64,000 nucleotides of DNA from Lachnospiraceae bacterium (GCA_014804785.1 JAAUZD010000004.1:1-64000); one strand, 5' to 3'. Shown: positions 54,444 to 63,556, numbered from the stretch's first letter. The notes: generated by a model from the letters alone, not told the origin. Made by a program: numbers and translations.

Positions 54444-55730
54444 TTATTTTTCTTTTGCGTTTTCTACCACAAACTCGGCTGCTTTTCTCACTGCAATGTC
54501 TGCTTTAATCTGAGATGCACTCTTTTCAGGAAGCATTTCTTTTACTTTGTCTGCTTCCATCTGGTATGCTTCCGCCATTACCTTTATTTCTTCTTCAAAA
54601 TCTTCCTCGGACGCTTCGATATTCTCTGCCTTTACGATTTCTTCCAGTACCAGTCTGGATTTGATTCTCTTCTCCGCCTGAGGTTTTACCTGCTCGATCA
54701 TCTTGTCATAGGTGGTTCCTGTGAACTGGAAGTACTGATCGAGGGATAAGCCCTGCATCTGGATTCTCTGTGCGAATTCATCAACCATCTGTCTCTGCTG
54801 TGTAGTGAGCATTGCTTCAGGGATTTCCATTTCAGAATCATTTACAATCGCCTCAATGACTGCTGCCTCTTTTTCGTTCTTTGCTTCTTTTACTTTCTCT
54901 TCTGTCAGTTTAGCCTTGACATCTGCTTTGTATTCTTCCAAAGTATCAAATTCTGAAACTTCGCTTGCAAATTCGTCATCAAGTTCAGGGAGTTCCTTTT
55001 CCTTGATTTCCTTGATTGTACATTTGAATACAGCTGCTTTTCCCTTTAACTCCTCCGCCTGATAATCTTCAGGGAAGGTAACATTCACTTCCACTTCCTT
55101 GCCGATTTCAGCACCAATCAGCTGTTCCTCAAATCCCGGAATGAACGCGCCGGAGCCGATTGTCAGAGGATAGTTTTCACCCTTGCCGCCTTCAAAGGCT
55201 GTTCCATCAACGAAGCCTTCAAAATCAAGCACGGTCATATCGCCGTCTTTCACTGCTCTGTCTGTAACTTCAATATTTCTGGCATTGTTTTCTCTTTCCT
55301 TATTGATCTGTGCGTCCACTTCCTCATCTGTCACTTCTGTATCTGCTTTTTCAACCTTGACGCCTTTGTATTTTCCTAATTTTACCGGCGGCTTAAGCGC
55401 AACCTCAGCTGTAAAGATAAAGGGCTCACCCTTCTTAATCTGGGTTACATCTATGGTCGGGGAAGATACGATATCCTCTCCGCATTCTTCCACTGCCTGC
55501 TCATACGCTTCGGGAATCAATTCATTAGCTGCATCTTCATAGAAGATTTCCGGTCCATACATTTTCTCCACCATCTGACGGGGCACTTTGCCCTTTCTGA
55601 ATCCGGGAACGCTGATTTTATTTTTGTTCTTTAAAAAGGCCTTCTGCAATGCCTTTTCCAGTTCTTCTGCGGAAACCTCGATTGTCAGTTTCGCCATGCT
55701 TTTTTCTAGCTTTTCTACCTGTACGCTCAT
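54444..55730 (-). CDS. tig: Trigger factor
   Basis: Ribosome-associated chaperone and prolyl isomerase, 428 residues. The ribosome-binding signature is VPGFRKGKVPRQM, the FKBP-type domain covers about 150-240 (GDMTVLDFEGFVDG, NYPLTIGSGAFIPGFE), and the C-terminal helical arms complete it. First gene of tig-clpP-clpX-lon-ysxC. GGAGG precedes the start. Confidence 0.97.
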   Translation of the reverse strand: MSVQVEKLEKSMAKLTIEVSAEELEKALQKAFLKNKNKISVPGFRKGKVPRQMVEKMYGPEIFYEDAANELIPEAYEQAVEECGEDIVSSPTIDVTQIKKGEPFIFTAEVALKPPVKLGKYKGVKVEKADTEVTDEEVDAQINKERENNARNIEVTDRAVKDGDMTVLDFEGFVDGTAFEGGKGENYPLTIGSGAFIPGFEEQLIGAEIGKEVEVNVTFPEDYQAEELKGKAAVFKCTIKEIKEKELPELDDEFASEVSEFDTLEEYKADVKAKLTEEKVKEAKNEKEAAVIEAIVNDSEMEIPEAMLTTQQRQMVDEFAQRIQMQGLSLDQYFQFTGTTYDKMIEQVKPQAEKRIKSRLVLEEIVKAENIEASEEDFEEEIKVMAEAYQMEADKVKEMLPEKSASQIKADIAVRKAAEFVVENAKEK

Positions 55731-55819
55731 CCTAGTACATCCTCCTTATACATCTGTGTCTTTTATCTAAACTCACCGCTTATCGGGCAAATTGCAGGCA
55801 TACTCACAGTCATTGTACG

Positions 55820-55825
55820 ATTATA
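55820..55825 (-). promoter_or_regulatory. Extended -10 promoter of tig
   Basis: Minus strand TGA-TATAAT, about 90 bases before tig, forms an extended -10 box; no good -35 is seen. Confidence 0.5.
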
Positions 55826-55919
55826 TCATATAAGAAAAAAAATTACCAGAATTTTTCTGCTTGATTTTATCCATTACAATTTATATATGCCAATAAATTT
55901 GATGGAGGATTGATAAAAA

Positions 55920-56363
55920 ATGGAAAATATAGGAATTTATAAAGTCATTGACACAAACTCTCTCGAACGATGTTTAGAAATACGCAACAGGGTTTTTACT
56001 CTTGAAAAAGGAGTCCCGCAAAAAATTGAAGTTGATCAATATGATTGCTTGAATAAATCATGTACTCATTTCCTGGTCAAACACCAAAAAGATGATATTG
56101 GAACAGTCAGATGTTTATATACAGCAAATGGAAACATACAGATTCAGAGATTCTGTTTTTTAAAAGAATACAGAGGTCTTGGTTTAGGTAAAATTGTCAT
56201 TGAATATATTGAAGATTATTATAAGACCCAGGGAGCCAAAATTATTGAAATGGATGCCAAGTATGAAGTTTTTGGTTTTTATGAAAAATGCGGCTATGAA
56301 AAAGTGTCTGACATTTTTATAGAGGCTGATATAGAGCATGTAAAAATGATGAAACAGATATAA
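55920..56363 (+). CDS. GNAT-family N-acetyltransferase
   Basis: A 147-residue acetyl-CoA-dependent acyltransferase. The acetyl-CoA loop is YRGLGLGKIVIEYIE (about residues 85-99), with the C-terminal FYEKCGYEKVS segment. It is on the opposite strand to its neighbours, flanked by AT-rich DNA, and uses more A/T-ending codons than the surrounding genes, so it may have been acquired recently. GGAGG precedes the ATG. The substrate is unknown. Confidence 0.88.
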   Translation: MENIGIYKVIDTNSLERCLEIRNRVFTLEKGVPQKIEVDQYDCLNKSCTHFLVKHQKDDIGTVRCLYTANGNIQIQRFCFLKEYRGLGLGKIVIEYIEDYYKTQGAKIIEMDAKYEVFGFYEKCGYEKVSDIFIEADIEHVKMMKQI

Positions 56364-56383
56364 GCATTTTCAGGTTTTATGGA

Positions 56384-56429
56384 TCAATGAAAAATTTCTG
56401 CAAATAAAGATTTACAGATTTTTCATTGA
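56384..56429. terminator. Bidirectional hairpin between converging genes
   Basis: Arms TCAATGAAAAAT and ATTTTTCATTGA pair perfectly and continue with an imperfect inner stem. It lies 21 bases after the acetyltransferase stop and directly beyond the J-like gene stop. Confidence 0.55.
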
Positions 56430-56431
56430 CC

Positions 56432-57523
56432 CTACTGCGAAGTCCAGCCTTCATACCGGCTCATCACATCATCAATCGCTTCCTCCGCATACCCCCAATA
56501 GCGGTTATAATTCCTCAATATAATCTCCTGCTTGTCCTTAGAGCAGGCATCAAATTCCGAACCGTATAATTCCCTGAGATAAACCAAGCCATTTTCCGTC
56601 TCTATTTTTTGATCCACAAAACGAACTACCGATACAACCATAATGAGACCAATCAGTACTGCCAAGACGTTCAACATAACCTGCTGTGACATCCATCCGC
56701 TATGCAGACGCTCAATATATGCCTCCTTTGATTCTGCATATGGTAAATAGAGCTTCATATATTTTATCAAATCGGCTCTCACTTCATAATTCAGTTCCCT
56801 TCCCAGCGATCTGCTGATTTGTGAATGCAGCTTCTTCTGGAAAGCTGCCCCGTCTTTGGTCAAAAAATGGTCCCTGCAAAAAATCGGAAGCCTGAGGCGA
56901 GGCAATTTCCTTATGAAAAAGCACGGAAGGCTGGTCTCCCATTTTCCATTATCCGGCCTATTCTCGTCTGTATGAAATTGTTCTAAATATCCTTCAAAAT
57001 ATAAAAGCGTTTTCCTACTCCATCCATACAAACCGCACATTGTATGCACAAAATTCATCCGAAAGTCCGTATCAAAAAACAAGTGCCTGAATTCCTTCTG
57101 GTTCAGAAAATAATCCCATGCGATCTGATTATTCATGAGATACGGATTTTTTGCAATCAGCAAAAACTGCCTAAAAAAATTCTCCCGATCCCCATACACG
57201 TCCACACCACTGTAATCAAAAACCCTCTCCGTCTGCGGTGTTGGAGATACTACAGGTATATCCGCAGGCGGTTCCGGTTCCGCTTCCACTGCCTTGTACG
57301 ACGGCGGAAAAGCTGCTGGCATATCCGTAGGCTGTTCCACCTCTGCTTTCACTGCCCTTTGGCTCTTCGCCATTCGTACTGCAGTTTTATATGCATTCTG
57401 CAAAGCCTTAAATTCCACCGGATGTTCCTCCGGGTGATACAACTTTGCTTGTCTCGCATAAGCCGATTTAATTCTCTCGAGATCTGTTGTAGGCTCAATG
57501 CCAAGCAATCCCCATATGCCCAT
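56432..57523 (-). CDS. Membrane-anchored J-domain-like co-chaperone with HPE motif
   Basis: A 363-residue protein. Residues 1-55 form a J-like domain (GLLGIEPTTDLERIKSAYAR ahead of the loop), but the loop reads H30-P31-E32 where J-domains that activate Hsp70 have HPD. A Pro/Glu-rich linker (about 60-98) follows, then a helical part of about 180 residues, one membrane helix (about 282-303) and a C-terminal tail of 60 residues. It is placed 86 bp after the HscC-type Hsp70 gene. This recalls the E. coli HscC partners DjlB/DjlC, also membrane-bound J-proteins. Confidence 0.85.
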   Translation of the reverse strand: MGIWGLLGIEPTTDLERIKSAYARQAKLYHPEEHPVEFKALQNAYKTAVRMAKSQRAVKAEVEQPTDMPAAFPPSYKAVEAEPEPPADIPVVSPTPQTERVFDYSGVDVYGDRENFFRQFLLIAKNPYLMNNQIAWDYFLNQKEFRHLFFDTDFRMNFVHTMCGLYGWSRKTLLYFEGYLEQFHTDENRPDNGKWETSLPCFFIRKLPRLRLPIFCRDHFLTKDGAAFQKKLHSQISRSLGRELNYEVRADLIKYMKLYLPYAESKEAYIERLHSGWMSQQVMLNVLAVLIGLIMVVSVVRFVDQKIETENGLVYLRELYGSEFDACSKDKQEIILRNYNRYWGYAEEAIDDVMSRYEGWTSQ

Positions 57524-57609
57524 ATGTTTCCTCCAAATATCCTGACCCTATAGCTTTCTGGCGCTATTCATTTTCCGGTCATTTTCCAAGCCTTTTCCGT
57601 TCTTCCTGT

Positions 57610-59328
57610 TTATTCTTCTTCATTGTCATCTTCAAAAAAGGATTCGTCAAAACCATTGAAATCAAATTTATTTCGCTCCACTGCTTCCAGGCATACGGAA
57701 AGATGTACACATGTTTCTCTTCGCACGCGCGCATTGCGCTCCTGCATCATAATCGCGCGGAATCTGGCAATCTGTTCCGCAATGTATGCCCTCACCGGAG
57801 GGGTGCTCTCTTGATAGAGACGCTGTGCCTTTTCCAGCAGGTAATGGATGTTTTCATCCTCCATCGAACTGAGTGTCATCCCCCGCAGCTGCTTAAGCCG
57901 CGCCTCCAGTTCTTCTTCGCTGAGCCCCATATTTTTGTTCATAATTACCTTGTGAAGAGACTGCTCCCCACTGACGATTTGAATATCTAATATGCCATTG
58001 ATATCATACATAAAGGTGACTCTTGCCTTAACCTTTCCTCTTGGTTCCTGCGGCAGCCCCACCACTTGCATCGTTCCAAGCAGCAGATTCTCCTTTGCGA
58101 TCATATTGTCTCCCTGATAAATAGGAAAGGTCATTGTACTCTGATAATCTTCCACCGTTACATATTCTCTGGTGTGACTGCATGGCAGCGTATCGTTCCT
58201 TTCAATAATCGGAGAGAAGCTGCCGTCATAGATTTCTGTTCCCAGGGAAAATGGGCAGATGTCCGCCAGGATCATGTCCTTTACATCACCAACGCGCTCC
58301 TTGATTGCCGCGGCAATTCCCACGCCCTCCGCAACACTTTCATCAGGGCTTTCATCCCTTACCACAGAAATATCGAGCAGGCTTTTCAAATATTGCTCCA
58401 CCACCGGCATTTTAGAAGAGCCTCCTACCAAAATAAGCTTATCAATCTCATTCACACTCATGCCGCTGTCATTGATGACTCTCCTGATCGGCATGGACAT
58501 CCGTTTAAACAATTCCGTGCCTATATGAATCAGATGTTGGTTCGTCATCTGCATCATGTATTCCTGATTCTGAATGTACACCTTTCTTTCTGACTTATCT
58601 TTATCGGTAAGTTCCCTTTTCAGCACCTCCGCTTCTTTTAGAACGATTCCCTGCTCTTCTTTCGTCAGATTCCCCTTGGAAATATGATTATTTTTATAAA
58701 AATCTTCCGCTATAATCTCATTAAAATCCTTCCCCCCAAGATAATTGTCTCCCGATACCGCCTGAATTTCCACCAAGTTGTCAAAAGCATCCACAAGGGA
58801 AATATCCAGCGTACCGCCTCCGAAATCGAATATGATAAAAGTCTCTGTTTCCTCCACACCCATGTGATGCTTTAACGCCACTGCAGACGGCTCGTTGATC
58901 AGCCGCTCTACGTTAAGACCTGCCAGCTTTCCTGCATTTTTGGTAGCGCACCGTTTATCGTCGTTAAAATACGCCGGAACACTTATAACAGCTTCTGTCA
59001 CTTTTTCTCCCAGATAAGTCTCCGCATCCTCCTTCAGTCTGCGCAGTACAAACGAAGACAGATCCTCCGCCGTATAATATTTCCCATTGGCAAAATAGCG
59101 ATAGCCACTCCCCATATTCCGCTTAAATTCGGCAAACGTGACAGACGGAGCTGTAATCAGCCGTTCTTTCGCCACCTTACCAACATATACTTCCCCGTCT
59201 TCCTCAAAACTGACAACCGAAGGTGTTAAGTATTCGCCAAATGTATTGGGAATCAATTCAATTCTTCCATTCCGCCAGACGCTGGCAAGACTGTTCGTTG
59301 TTCCCAGGTCAATTCCTATCACTGCCAT
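57610..59328 (-). CDS. HscC-type Hsp70 chaperone
   Basis: A 572-residue Hsp70 smaller than DnaK. Motifs: GIDLGTTNS (5-13), VPAYFNDDKR (118-127), FDFGGGTLD (167-175) and LVGGSSKMP (300-308), so the ATPase looks complete. The substrate domain follows, and the lid is short and ends with an acidic tail FFEDDNEEE. There is no GrpE or DnaJ beside it; instead the neighbours are the J-like protein and a membrane-anchored YD-repeat-like protein, with which it begins immediately (adjacent stop and start). It is probably a specialised chaperone acting at the membrane, not the housekeeping DnaK. Confidence 0.93.
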   Translation of the reverse strand: MAVIGIDLGTTNSLASVWRNGRIELIPNTFGEYLTPSVVSFEEDGEVYVGKVAKERLITAPSVTFAEFKRNMGSGYRYFANGKYYTAEDLSSFVLRRLKEDAETYLGEKVTEAVISVPAYFNDDKRCATKNAGKLAGLNVERLINEPSAVALKHHMGVEETETFIIFDFGGGTLDISLVDAFDNLVEIQAVSGDNYLGGKDFNEIIAEDFYKNNHISKGNLTKEEQGIVLKEAEVLKRELTDKDKSERKVYIQNQEYMMQMTNQHLIHIGTELFKRMSMPIRRVINDSGMSVNEIDKLILVGGSSKMPVVEQYLKSLLDISVVRDESPDESVAEGVGIAAAIKERVGDVKDMILADICPFSLGTEIYDGSFSPIIERNDTLPCSHTREYVTVEDYQSTMTFPIYQGDNMIAKENLLLGTMQVVGLPQEPRGKVKARVTFMYDINGILDIQIVSGEQSLHKVIMNKNMGLSEEELEARLKQLRGMTLSSMEDENIHYLLEKAQRLYQESTPPVRAYIAEQIARFRAIMMQERNARVRRETCVHLSVCLEAVERNKFDFNGFDESFFEDDNEEE

Positions 59329-60765
59329 TTATTCTCCGCTCCCTTCTTCATGGCTCATCAATCTATTCTCACTCGGAAGCCGTGTAATTCTACTCCCCAC
59401 TCCCACTCGAAAATCAAATGATTCCGTTTCCTCCTCAAATTTTTCTAAAACTGCCTTTTCCCCGACAATCACATTGTCGCCAACATACATATTTTTAAAT
59501 CTTCCCCGTTCTTCTCCGACTTCACAGAACTCGTATTTTTCTATCAGTTTTCCCGACACATCCGTCATTTCTATTCCAGTCAAAATACCCGTGTATGAAA
59601 AAGTAAGCAAAACACAGTCTCCATCCCCAAATAAATGACTGAATTCCCTTTCTTCTATGAAATAAGAATATTTCTCTATCTTATCTTCTTCCGGGTATTC
59701 ATAACGATAGAATACGGCATAAGATTCATCCTCCTCTGCTCCATATTCCACAACAGCCTCCAGCCGTCCGTCAGCATCATACTGGCACGCACTGTAATAT
59801 ACCAACCCCCTATCTGAATAGGACATCTGCCAAAAGAGAAGATTCCCCTCATACTGCGCCCGATAAAAAGGAACTGTCAGGCAAAATGCATTCTCGTCGT
59901 TCTGCCACTCATAACTCAGCTGCAGGATATGGTTTTTATCTCCCGTCTCAGCATTGTACTCATATAAATTGAACTGTTCCATATCTGCTGTGTCTGCATA
60001 TCGATACCAGTCGCTGCTGTTCGGATTCAATATATTTCTTTGATAATATTTGACATGGTTTACCATATAATCATCCTGCTGTGTCCACTGCATTGTCCAC
60101 ACATCATTCGGTATGTCCACATTCAGGGATTTTAGTTTAAAAGCACACAACGGATTACCATTCTCATCTTCCAGATATTCCGTACGGTAAGAACAATACT
60201 GAGATATTCCTCCGTCGATATGCTGATCAAGATAGGAATAACTGACACCCGCGCATCCTTGATCCGTATAACGGAAGTAATTGTCTTCTACCACCTCTTC
60301 ATTCCAGTAAACCTTCTCGTGCACCTTCCTGCCGAGACTGTCGTATTCATAAATATGGCGGCATGTCCGCGTGCCGTCCATTTTATTTTGTGTCTGCTCC
60401 CGGCACATATTTCCTGCGGTGTCGTATTCCCAGCAATTCAAATTAATCAGACTGCCCTTTTTATCATAATCCGCTTCTGCCAGAAGTTGATCTTCATCGT
60501 AATAATAGCATGAATATTGATAGAGCTTCAGTGCCTCATTTTCTGCATAAACGCTCCTATCGTCTACAACAATCTGTTTAGGGGGATCTAAGAATACATG
60601 CTCTTCTATCGGCAATGGATGCATATCTGTGTCTTTCCGTCTATTCTGTGCGCTGCCCAAATATCCACGATACCACATTACAGCAGCCAGCCCTGCCATC
60701 AATACAACAAAGATTAAAAAAAATTTCAGTTCTGCCCTGCTTGGTTCTCCGTCGTTCCTTCTCAC
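59329..60765 (-). CDS. Membrane-anchored YD-repeat-like protein of unknown function
   Basis: A 478-residue protein with an N-terminal membrane helix (about 13-33) and a large, probably outer, beta-rich domain. Units such as EYDTAGNMCREQT, EYDSLGRKVHEKVY and YDADGRLEAVVEYG match the YD/RHS-type repeat. It starts at GTG 60765 behind AGGAA. First gene of the HscC module, with its own promoter. It may be the client or receptor of the chaperone pair, or a signal element; this is only inferred from order. Confidence 0.8.
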   Translation of the reverse strand: MRRNDGEPSRAELKFFLIFVVLMAGLAAVMWYRGYLGSAQNRRKDTDMHPLPIEEHVFLDPPKQIVVDDRSVYAENEALKLYQYSCYYYDEDQLLAEADYDKKGSLINLNCWEYDTAGNMCREQTQNKMDGTRTCRHIYEYDSLGRKVHEKVYWNEEVVEDNYFRYTDQGCAGVSYSYLDQHIDGGISQYCSYRTEYLEDENGNPLCAFKLKSLNVDIPNDVWTMQWTQQDDYMVNHVKYYQRNILNPNSSDWYRYADTADMEQFNLYEYNAETGDKNHILQLSYEWQNDENAFCLTVPFYRAQYEGNLLFWQMSYSDRGLVYYSACQYDADGRLEAVVEYGAEEDESYAVFYRYEYPEEDKIEKYSYFIEEREFSHLFGDGDCVLLTFSYTGILTGIEMTDVSGKLIEKYEFCEVGEERGRFKNMYVGDNVIVGEKAVLEKFEEETESFDFRVGVGSRITRLPSENRLMSHEEGSGE

Positions 60766-60814
60766 TTAATCATTCCTATCATAAAATTTTCAAATAAGTA
60801 TTATCGTTTTGTTC

Positions 60815-60843
60815 ATTATGTGACGTCTCCACTCCTGTGTCAA
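60815..60843 (-). promoter_or_regulatory. Sigma-A promoter of the HscC module
   Basis: Minus strand TTGACA (60838-60843), 17 bases, CATAAT (60815-60820), 50 bases before the GTG of the YD-repeat-like gene. Confidence 0.7.
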
Positions 60844-60876
60844 GCAATTTAGCCCCATCCCTCTTCTTTCAATATC

Positions 60877-60905
60877 TTGCATTTTTCCGCATTCTCTCTT
60901 ATACT
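60877..60905 (+). promoter_or_regulatory. Sigma-A promoter of the ECF S-component gene
   Basis: TTGCAT (60877-60882), 17 bases, TATACT (60900-60905), 50 bases before the ATG. The short leader leaves no room for a riboswitch. Confidence 0.7.
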
Positions 60906-60954
60906 AATACTCGTATGATAAAAATTTAACAACTTATGTACAGGAGGATTTATT

Positions 60955-61521
60955 ATGAAATTATCAACGAGACAGCTTGTTCAGACAGCGCTATTGCTTG
61001 CCATATGTATTGCAAGTCAGTTTTTCAAAAACTTTTCCGTATACATTACGGGTCCTATCGTAAACACAACAATTATCATTGCCGTACTGGCGGTTGGCTT
61101 GTGGAGTGGGCTTCTGATCAGCATTATTGCCCCCATTACCGCTTTTTTTATTACAGGTTCGCCTATCATGGCTGCCATTCCCCTTATGTTCCCGGCGGTT
61201 ATTTTAGGAAATGTCATTCTGGCAATCTGTGTGTGGTACTTCCAGAATAAGATTAATCTAAAATGGAAGCTTCCTGCCGGTCTGATCGTTGGCTCCATTT
61301 TAAAAGCCGCCTTTATGGGAATCGTTATCGTCCTGATTCTTCTTCCTGCATTTGGCAGCAATATCGCTTCCAAGCTCCCCAAACCCGAAGCACTTCCTGC
61401 AGTCCTGGCAACCGCCAGAGTCACTTTCTCCGTCACCCAGCTGATCACCGCCCTGACAGGTAGTGTGCTCGCTTATATCATATGGCTTCCTCTACAGAAG
61501 TATTTAAAAAACGGTCAGTAG
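60955..61521 (+). CDS. ECF transporter S component (substrate-binding membrane protein)
   Basis: A 188-residue protein with six hydrophobic segments; the first helix begins with TRQLVQTALLLAICIASQF, typical of S components of energy-coupling-factor importers for vitamins or metals. No ECF ATPase or T component is next to it, so it would share a common module. The ligand cannot be assigned, as no riboswitch or pathway gene is nearby. AGGAGG precedes the ATG. Confidence 0.88.
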   Translation: MKLSTRQLVQTALLLAICIASQFFKNFSVYITGPIVNTTIIIAVLAVGLWSGLLISIIAPITAFFITGSPIMAAIPLMFPAVILGNVILAICVWYFQNKINLKWKLPAGLIVGSILKAAFMGIVIVLILLPAFGSNIASKLPKPEALPAVLATARVTFSVTQLITALTGSVLAYIIWLPLQKYLKNGQ

Positions 61522-61554
61522 GCTCCGCGAGTCGACCTTATGATCAAAAAAACA

Positions 61555-61578
61555 ACCCGCCTGCTTTTGCAGACGGGT
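61555..61578. terminator. Bidirectional terminator between ECF and SASP genes
   Basis: Stem ACCCG-CTGC with GCAG-CGGGT, 4-T loop. On the minus strand it is followed by TGTTTTTTT, on the plus strand by CATTCTTTGTTT. It serves the converging ECF and spore-protein genes. Confidence 0.85.
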
Positions 61579-61600
61579 CATTCTTTGTTTCCTGGTTACG

Positions 61601-61801
61601 TTATTTCATCATTTCTTCTTGCTTCTTGATCATTCTACGAACCATTTCACCACCGATGGAACCGGCTTCCTTGGATGTTAAATCGCCGTTGTAGCCTTCT
61701 TTTAAGTTAACACCAAGTTCAGAAGCAACTTCTGTTTTGAAACGATCCATAGCTGCCTTAGCTTCAGGAACTTCTACTCTATTAGATTTGCTGCTTGCCA
61801 T
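61601..61801 (-). CDS. Alpha/beta-type small acid-soluble spore protein
   Basis: A 66-residue DNA-binding protein that coats the spore chromosome and protects it from UV. It begins MASSKSNRVEVPEAK, with the GPR protease site region FKTEVASELGV and the conserved GYNGDLTSKEAGSIGGEMV. An ATG six bases upstream is possible, but GGAGG fits 61801. Forespore sigma-G control would be expected; I could not identify a convincing sigma-G promoter. Confidence 0.95.
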   Translation of the reverse strand: MASSKSNRVEVPEAKAAMDRFKTEVASELGVNLKEGYNGDLTSKEAGSIGGEMVRRMIKKQEEMMK

Positions 61802-61846
61802 CTTCATTCACCTCCGTTATTATTTTTGACTGTCTGTTGCAGTCTT

Positions 61847-61885
61847 CTTCAAGATAAGCGTTTAAAGCGTCCGCTTATCCTGAAG
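61847..61885. repeat. Hairpin upstream of the spore protein gene
   Basis: Arms CTTCAaGATAAGCG (61847-61860) and CGCTTATCcTGAAG (61872-61885) pair with one mismatch around an 11-nt loop, 46 bases before the spore-protein start. On the plus strand TTTT follows. It may separate greA from the spore gene. Confidence 0.5.
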
Positions 61886-61995
61886 ATTTTCTCCGTTCAA
61901 AGCGTTTTCTTTATCACTTATCTTGTTCATAGTATTTACGGTGTTCGTGAAAATATAATGGTAAGTTTTTCCGCTAAAAAATTGATTTTACAGAT

Positions 61996-62499
61996 TCAAA
62001 AGCTCCGTATCTTATCGCTTCCGTCATCCTGTGTATTTTCTATAGACTTTACAGTCAGATAATAACCATAATCAGCATTGACCTGTACATAAACCCGGTC
62101 GCCAACTTTATGCCCTATCAGCGCCTTTCCAATGGGAGACTCCACGCTGACAAGACCTTCCAGCGAATTTCCCCTCATGGTTGTCACAATTTTGTATGTC
62201 TCAATCGATCCATCTTCTTCAAACTCTACTTCCACAGTATTGTTCATGCCAATTTCATCTTCTCTGGAGTCATCCGGTATCACTTCTGCTGTCTTGATCA
62301 TACGCTCCAGAAAACGGATGCGGCTTTCATTTTTATTTTTTTCTCTTTTGGCAGCGTAGTATTCAAAATTTTCGCTGAGATCTCCTTGTGCCCTGGCTTC
62401 CTTAACAGATTCTAAAAGTTTTGGACGTATCACCAGCTTTCTTTCTTCTATCTCAGCCTCCATTGCCTCAATGTCCTTTTGCGTCAATTGATTGTACAT
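61996..62499 (-). CDS. greA: Transcription elongation factor GreA
   Basis: Rescues backtracked RNA polymerase by stimulating transcript cleavage. The 167-residue protein has an N-terminal coiled coil with ARAQGDLSENFEYYAAK, including the acidic tip residues, and the C-terminal FKBP-like domain (SPIGKALIGHKVGDRV). It lies 12 bp after the CBS gene. Confidence 0.94.
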   Translation of the reverse strand: MYNQLTQKDIEAMEAEIEERKLVIRPKLLESVKEARAQGDLSENFEYYAAKREKNKNESRIRFLERMIKTAEVIPDDSREDEIGMNNTVEVEFEEDGSIETYKIVTTMRGNSLEGLVSVESPIGKALIGHKVGDRVYVQVNADYGYYLTVKSIENTQDDGSDKIRSF

Positions 62500-62511
62500 G
62501 CCATTCCCCCT

Positions 62512-62952
62512 TTACCTGATACTCATCCCACCAGCCTCAAGCTGGACCGTTACCAGTTTTCTGCACAAATATTGAATCAGATCCTTTCTGGTGATAAGCC
62601 CGATAAACCGCTTCCTGTCATCAATTACGGGAACAAAATTCTGATTCATTGCCACGTTCAGCAAATCCTCCATATTGACATCCACATCCACCGGTTCGTT
62701 ATCACGTTTACGCGCAACTACTGTCATGGGTGTTTCCTCTGCTTTCCGCACAGATAAATCACCTTGCTCCTTTATGTACCAGAGAAGATCGCCTTCTGTC
62801 AATGTGCCTATATACCGCCCATCTTTCCTTGCGATAACCGGGATTGCCGAATATCTATGATTTTCCATTTTCTCCAGAACCTGGCGCACTGTATCGGTGT
62901 CGTAAACATACGCCACTTCACTTTTGGGCGTTAAAAAAAATAATATATTCAT
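62512..62952 (-). CDS. Two-CBS-domain protein
   Basis: A 146-residue protein made only of a CBS pair: the first unit contains YSAIPVIARKDGRYIGTLTEGDL, the second NFVPVIDDRKRFIGLITRKDL (each broken in two here by the length of the motif). Such proteins bind adenine nucleotides and regulate a partner. The partner is unknown. Between the DJ-1-like gene (13 bp) and greA (12 bp). Confidence 0.9.
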   Translation of the reverse strand: MNILFFLTPKSEVAYVYDTDTVRQVLEKMENHRYSAIPVIARKDGRYIGTLTEGDLLWYIKEQGDLSVRKAEETPMTVVARKRDNEPVDVDVNMEDLLNVAMNQNFVPVIDDRKRFIGLITRKDLIQYLCRKLVTVQLEAGGMSIR

Positions 62953-62965
62953 TCGTTCTCTTTCC

Positions 62966-63520
62966 TTACCTATTCAAGTATACAATTTTTTCTGCCATTG
63001 CCTCGCTGGCCTTTGTGCCTGCCAGATATTCCACTACTTTAAGTGCAAACGGGATGGAACATCCCATACCACGACCTGTAATGATGTTTCCGTCCTGTAC
63101 AGCAGGCTCATAAGTAACAACGGCTCCTTCAAGCTGGTCTTCAAAGCCCGGATAGGCAATTGCCCTTCTTCCCTTTAAAAGTCCGCGGTGTCCTAATATG
63201 GACGGCGCCGCACAGATTGCACACACCGTTTTCCCTTCCGATGCAAAAGCGTCCACCTGCTCCATTAAGAGTTCACATGCCTCCAGATTTTCTGTTCCTG
63301 CAAGCCCGCCGGGCAGCACAATCACATCCACTTTTCCAAAATCCACGTCTTCAATCAGGCTGTCCATCACAACGGGAATATTGTGAGAACCAACGACTGT
63401 TTTTTCACCCATAATTGAAACCGTCTGCGTATCTATTCCCTGCCTTCGCAGAATATCCACTACAGTAAGCGCCTCTATCTCCTCGTAGCCTGTACCAAAA
63501 AAAACACATACTTTACTCAT
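62966..63520 (-). CDS. DJ-1/PfpI family protein
   Basis: A 184-residue DJ-1-type protein. The nucleophile-elbow cysteine is in VCAICAAPSILG, and the conserved Glu near the start in GYEEIEAL. ATG 63520 (MSKVCVFF) is preferred because AGGTGG lies upstream; an ATG 21 bases further has no ribosome site. The family includes deglycases, chaperones and ThiJ-like proteins; the activity is not assigned. Confidence 0.9.
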   Translation of the reverse strand: MSKVCVFFGTGYEEIEALTVVDILRRQGIDTQTVSIMGEKTVVGSHNIPVVMDSLIEDVDFGKVDVIVLPGGLAGTENLEACELLMEQVDAFASEGKTVCAICAAPSILGHRGLLKGRRAIAYPGFEDQLEGAVVTYEPAVQDGNIITGRGMGCSIPFALKVVEYLAGTKASEAMAEKIVYLNR

Positions 63521-63556
63521 AGCATACCCCACCTTTTTCATTCATTTTCTGTACCT

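Noticed and set aside
61802-61995. Sigma-G promoter before the spore protein gene
   Set aside because: No pair of boxes with acceptable match and spacing was found by eye.
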